From Anarhynchus alexandrinus (Eukaryota; Chordata; Aves; Charadriiformes; Charadriidae), in the NCBI GenBank assembly GCA_008711295.1, contig VUYV01000298.1, forward strand, positions 908,236 through 972,235: a stretch of DNA of 64,000 nucleotides, given 5' to 3'. The notes under the pieces were generated by a model. The model had not been told where the DNA came from. It did not search any database and worked only from the letters and a program-made list of their open reading frames with translations. The position numbers and the translations under genes are program-made. Shown piece after piece: positions 61,101 to 64,000 of this stretch (positions are counted from its first letter, which is position 1; each line of letters begins with the position of its first letter).

Positions 61101-63843
61101 AAATGATTTTGCTTGCTTGGGGGTCACAAAGTTTTGAGCATGGTGAATGGGTGCAGAAATAAGATGGTAGGGGGAAGAAAGTCTAATTCATTATGATATT
61201 TTTTGTTCTGCAAAACTAAGTCAAGAGATGTACAAGAAAACTCTAGCAGAATAGACTCTTTCAGAGTGGACAAGTATATTGGGAACCCATAAGCGCATCT
61301 TCAGCAAACCACTTTCTCATTCAGATCAGTACCAATGTGAATTTGACTAATAACCATGACTAGTCCTAATAAAATAAAGAAAAAGCATCAAAGCATCATA
61401 TTTAAAAGGATAGGGAGGGACCTAGCTTTATACATATTTAGGATATGTGTGCATATATATACACACACACACACAATATTGTTATTACCCATATGGATAC
61501 ATATTTTATATGCTTATGTATATTATAATCATAACAACTACGTACATTACATATTATAAACACACACACTCTTTAAATATGAAGTACACAGGGCCACAGG
61601 TTCTAGAAAAAGCTGAAAGTAATTTATCTCTACACTCAAAAGATAAGAAGAGTTTACTGTCCTGCTGCATGTTATTATTTCATTTAAATAAAAAGTGTTA
61701 CTGATTTTATTACTTTATTTTGTCCCCTCCCCCATTCTCCTTTTTATAAAACCTTGCAGTGTCCTGTGGGCTACTGTTTTTTAATTTGATAGTACAGATT
61801 ATCTGGCCAAAGAACTGAGGAATATAGAGGACATCATAATAAATGTAATGCTCCTGTTAAACTGACCGCGTCACCTCCTAATTTTGCAACTCATTGTATA
61901 TACAGGAACTTCAGCAGCCTCCAACTGAAAACATCAAAACTCTGTGAAAGCCCCTAAGAAGCACGAGATGATAAAAATCACATCTTAAAAGTTCAATGGA
62001 CTGTCATGGCAGGTGGGGTTTGGGGAGGGTGGGAAGGGGGAGGAAGCTGTTGAGGTGTAGAATCCTTAAAAGACCAACTACCAGGAAAGCAAAGGTATAT
62101 TGTAAGAAAGCAACTTTAACAAGCCCGTTTGTTAAATTACCAGCAGCTAATTTGCTGTATAATGGCTGGAGTAGATTTATTTACTAATATAGCTAGATAG
62201 GTCCATAACCTTCTTATGAACTGAACCTGTTACACTATTAGTTACCAGTAAGCTCTCTTGGTTTATACAAAATCTGGGAGACTAAAGGGCTTGGTTTATA
62301 CTCAGAATGGTGCATTCTAGAACAATTTGTTTAAAGAAAATATTTGAACAAGACAGCACGGGCTATGAAAGAGAACCTCCAGACATGGCTTACAGTTACC
62401 ACAAAAGAAATTTAACGAGGTGTTTAGAAAGCAAATGCTGAATAGAGATACGGGTATTTAACTTGTCTTCTGAAATACAAAATTTATCTCAGAGAAAGAA
62501 TATAAAAAATTATCTTTAAGTAAGAATTTAGGCACCTGGGCAACCAGCACTGAGAAAGCCGCAAATGAAAGTACCTTTACTAGACCTCAACAGCTAATGC
62601 CAATACAGACTCAGGAATACTGCTTCTTCAGTGAGCACTATCTATTGTAACTAATCAATTAGCTAGGTGAATTAACTGGTCCACACTTCCTAGGTTTGTT
62701 CATGACATAGTTACTCTCCCACTTACAGGACTGAAGATGGGACTCTCCCAATACCACTAATGCTGGACAATTACGTCTAACTGATTAGCAACCAGAATGC
62801 TTTTATATTCCTCTCCCACACCTAACAAGCTAGGTAAGCAATAGCTTCAATTACTCAAGTAATTCTGAGAGCTAATGTATTACGAAGGTAATATACTATT
62901 GTATTCAAGTCAGAAGACAATGAAGAAATAGCCTATGTACTGCTACCTGAATTTTACAGCTCCTGTGCGTGTTATACATATATATCTAAATAAATATATA
63001 GATATATTCAGGAGCTCCTGTTATATTTACAACAAAGTAATTAAAGCATAATGAATAACATAAGAAAGAAAGACTAAGTTTTCAAGTTTAACATAAGTAT
63101 CACATTACATGAAAGAAGGATATTTTTAAGTTTGAGTGTCTCCAGACAGCTACACTAATTTTAACACTTTTCTCCTTCAGAGACTAGAGTAATACCAAGT
63201 ATGTGAAACTGCCTGGCAGAAGGAAGTTTATAACAACACACAAAATACAAGTTTTTGTTACTGTGTTCATAAAGCATTCCAGAAACTAGCAATGTTGTAA
63301 TTCAGCCCTTATTTTTGTTAACCTGATATCCAACACAAGTAAAAAGCAGCATCTGAGTAAAGTTGAAATGACAAAGTATCTAACAAAATCCTAAAGACAT
63401 ATAACCTAGAAGTGTTTTTAGGCGATCTAAAGTCAGTGATCTCTTACACTGTGAAAGAGAGGTTTTTGATAACCAACTTAGCATGATGAAAAGTTATCTT
63501 TTCAACCCTTGAATAACCAAACCTTTAGAAGAATGTGTTCTTAGGGGACTTTTTTCGAAAACAGAGGGAGATGTGGTGTCTGGCATGTACTAAGGTCCCT
63601 ATTTTTTTTTTTTTTTTTTTTTTGAAAAGAGATGAATGTTTTTGCATCCTTACCTTTTCACTGAAACACTCAAGCAAGTCTTGGACATACCCTCGCATTT
63701 CTTGCAAAAACTTATACTGTTCACCAATACCCCCAGAAGACCCTTCTAATCTTTCAATTGCCTTGGTAGAGTCCTCTCGGCTTTGCTGATGTTTCTCATA
63801 TTGCTGCCGATTAGCTTTGTGCAATTCTTTCATAGAGTCCAAC
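44965..63843 (-). CDS. PAXBP1: PAX3- and PAX7-binding protein 1, C-terminal half of gene
   Basis: Nuclear adaptor of the GCFC family that links PAX3/PAX7 to histone H3K4 methylation machinery in muscle precursors (family knowledge). Twelve coding exons on the minus strand join in phase into 519 codons without a stop, corresponding to about residues 399-917 of the human protein. They comprise a charged coiled-coil-like segment (LDSMKELHKANRQQYEKHQQ), an Arg-rich stretch, an acidic patch (SSDDEETSTD) and the complete GCFC domain (FYSIDCIKSQFEAWRSKY, AYIGLCLPKLFNPLIRLQLL, NFLQWYGILSNKTLQELSID). The stop and 3' UTR are present. The first ~400 codons are beyond position 64,000. Synteny with SYNJ1 supports PAXBP1 rather than its paralogue GCFC2. 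Confidence 0.97.
44983..44988 (-). terminator. candidate PAXBP1 poly(A) signal AATAAA
   Basis: TTTATT on the plus strand gives AATAAA on the transcribed sense, about 1.16 kb after the stop codon. It is the first canonical hexamer found; ATTAAA variants occur earlier (for example near 45,130 and 45,668). Confidence 0.55.
46144..46261 (-). CDS. PAXBP1: PAXBP1 last coding exon with stop
   Basis: 118 coding bases; acceptor ctttttcag|ggagc. Reads EHIKQIIKLLASIRALDHAV then TVANDHNVKELKILIEGK and stop TAG at 46,146-46,144. The C-terminal IEGK end matches human. Confidence 0.97.
48441..48595 (-). CDS. PAXBP1: PAXBP1 coding exon K
   Basis: 155 bp; acceptor atgtctag|gtaat, donor gcaag|gtaact. Reads VIACFPKQWFTNLKGDKTIS, QLENFCRYLVHLADTIYRNS and IGCSDVEKRNA. 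Two bases (ag) pass to the last exon to make Arg. Confidence 0.96.
48969..49115 (-). CDS. PAXBP1: PAXBP1 coding exon J
   Basis: 147 bp, phase 0 at both ends; acceptor attttcag|ttatt, donor caaagt|gtaagt. Reads LLGNFLQWYGILSNKTLQEL, SIDGLLNRYILMAFQNSEYG and EDSIKKAQS, part of the GCFC domain. Confidence 0.96.
50704..50770 (-). CDS. PAXBP1: PAXBP1 coding exon I
   Basis: 67 bp; acceptor ctttccag|catct, donor gttaag|gtaagt. Reads ILENKNSGPYLFFQRQFWSS then VK. A competing AG ten bases downstream (catcttag) would break the frame, so the upstream AG is used. Confidence 0.95.
51032..51108 (-). CDS. PAXBP1: PAXBP1 coding exon H
   Basis: 77 bp; acceptor tgtttcag|atgct, donor aaaaaa|gtaagt. Reads MLLKALLLRMRRTLDDDVFM then PLYPK. 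The intron to exon I is only 261 bp, the shortest in the window. Confidence 0.95.
51851..51972 (-). CDS. PAXBP1: PAXBP1 coding exon G
   Basis: 122 bp; acceptor tcttacag|tgatt, donor acacaa|gtaagt. Reads ISENIWDPFSTTQTSRMVAI and VQKLVDGYPSVVNAENKNTQ. The WDPFSTTQTSRMV stretch is a GCFC signature. Confidence 0.96.
52131..52275 (-). CDS. PAXBP1: PAXBP1 coding exon F
   Basis: 145 bp; acceptor ttattag|ggcaa, donor taacag|gtatag. Reads GKCRDFETMLWFESLLFYGC, EEQEQVKDDADISLLPTIVE and RVVLPKLT. Its last base begins the Val codon completed by exon G. Confidence 0.96.
54306..54505 (-). CDS. PAXBP1: PAXBP1 coding exon E, start of GCFC domain
   Basis: 200 bp; acceptor cccaccag|atcgt, donor ttggag|gtaagg. 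Reads RILKESSKVFEDVLESFYSI, DCIKSQFEAWRSKYFASYKD, AYIGLCLPKLFNPLIRLQLL and IWTPLE. This is the best-conserved part of the GCFC domain and is nearly identical to the mammalian sequence. Confidence 0.97.
54805..54884 (+). mobile_element. short CR1 3'-tail fragment, antisense in PAXBP1 intron
   Basis: gccttgctctgcatgggcat, then gatctccaggtcccttccaa and attattcta match the end of CR1 before its repeat tail. Only about 80 bp remain. Confidence 0.8.
55827..55942 (-). CDS. PAXBP1: PAXBP1 coding exon D
   Basis: 116 bp; acceptor ttttcag|agctc, donor gcgag|gttaga. Reads ARRRQAREQTGKMADHLEGL then SSDDEETSTDITNFNMER. The SSDDEETSTD acidic run resembles a casein kinase 2 target. The GTTAGA donor is weak, but the phase with exon E (g+at = Asp) fixes it. 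Confidence 0.95.
56390..56489 (-). CDS. PAXBP1: PAXBP1 coding exon C
   Basis: 100 bp; acceptor tttttacag|ataaa, donor agaag|gtaggg. Reads KALMAPNLESFGRDRVIYQE then QVKRRTAEREAR, a basic helix-prone segment. Several substitutions relative to human (VIYQEQVKRRTAER against ALYQEHAKRRIAER) mark this as a faster-changing part of the protein. Confidence 0.96.
58800..58923 (-). CDS. PAXBP1: PAXBP1 coding exon B
   Basis: 124 bp; acceptor tttgcag|gtgcc, donor ttcaa|gtcagt. Reads VPLINELESAMHQLYKQRAS, RLVQRRQDDIKDESSEFSSH and S. The last base combines with exon C to give Asn. Human has AIHQ where this bird has AMHQ. Confidence 0.96.
60024..60077 (+). mobile_element. short CR1 3'-tail fragment, antisense in PAXBP1 intron
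   Basis: ctagatgatcttcaaggtcc, then cttccaactctaaccattct and atgaatcta. It is a roughly 55-bp CR1 end with the ATTCTATGA tail slightly mutated. Confidence 0.85.
63654..63843 (-). CDS. PAXBP1: PAXBP1 coding exon A (first in window)
   Basis: 190 bp; acceptor gcccttcag|gttgg, donor gaaaag|gtaagg. Reads LDSMKELHKANRQQYEKHQQ, SREDSTKAIERLEGSSGGIG and EQYKFLQEMRGYVQDLLECF. The first base completes an Arg codon begun in an exon outside the window. Many charged residues at heptad-like spacing suggest a coiled coil. Confidence 0.96.
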
Positions 63844-64000
63844 CTGAAGGGCAACGGATAAATAGCAAATTTACATCCAAAAGTCTATATATTTGAGACT
63901 GTTGAGATATTATACAGACAGTGCAAGTACCGAGCCTATATATGGGAAATACTGCAAAGACATATTCTCTAACTTTCATTTGTCACTTCCTCCCCTCTCT

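Larger units (their letters stand above)
46262..63653 (-). other. PAXBP1 introns; two CR1 tails and simple repeats, otherwise unremarkable
   Basis: The eleven introns between the listed exons are AT-rich. They hold CR1 tails at 54,805 and 60,024, poly-T runs at 55,042-55,063 and 63,602-63,623, a (TA)n run at 50,371-50,384, a (CA)n run at 61,461-61,475, an unresolved base at 58,486 and a nested inverted repeat at 62,958-63,016. No RNA gene or additional exon was recognised. Confidence 0.6.

Overview
This is vertebrate nuclear DNA, almost certainly from a bird. The evidence is CR1 LINE fragments with the (ATTCTATG)n 3' tail, avian-type solo LTRs of about 500-570 bp, and two recognisable genes in the order known from human 21q22.11: SYNJ1 followed by PAXBP1. 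The species cannot be fixed from the window.

Both genes are read from the minus strand, so each runs from high to low coordinates. Exon edges were placed by reading codons through AG/GT splice sites; all coding exons join in phase with no stops. SYNJ1 (synaptojanin 1) begins in a CpG-rich promoter near 34.4 kb, has a non-coding first exon, starts translation in exon 2 (ATG at 32,886-32,884) and continues through exon 12 (6,234-6,399). The window therefore holds the first 506 codons: the whole Sac1 phosphoinositide phosphatase domain and the start of the linker to the 5-phosphatase domain. The 5-phosphatase, RRM-like and proline-rich parts lie beyond position 1.

PAXBP1 (PAX3/PAX7-binding protein 1, formerly GCFC1) occupies 63.8-45.0 kb. 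Twelve coding exons give the last 519 codons, including the GCFC domain and the natural stop; its N-terminal half lies beyond position 64,000. The genes are head-to-tail, and the PAXBP1 3' end faces the SYNJ1 promoter across about 10.5 kb.

That intergenic stretch is the accessory part of the window. It holds three CR1 fragments, three LTR-like segments and several small tandem duplications. The introns are mostly unique AT-rich sequence, with one CR1 fragment and one solo LTR (5-bp target-site duplication) in SYNJ1, two CR1 tails in PAXBP1, and a GC-rich island with a strong G-quadruplex motif in SYNJ1 intron 2.

The most interesting unexplained item is a 70-bp copy of the exon 5/donor boundary inside SYNJ1 intron 4, about 87% identical, with its 10 codons and GT donor intact. 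No RNA gene, CRISPR array, prokaryotic system or new coding gene was found. Most long open frames outside the exons lack an ATG start, or lie in transposable elements or GC-rich repeats.
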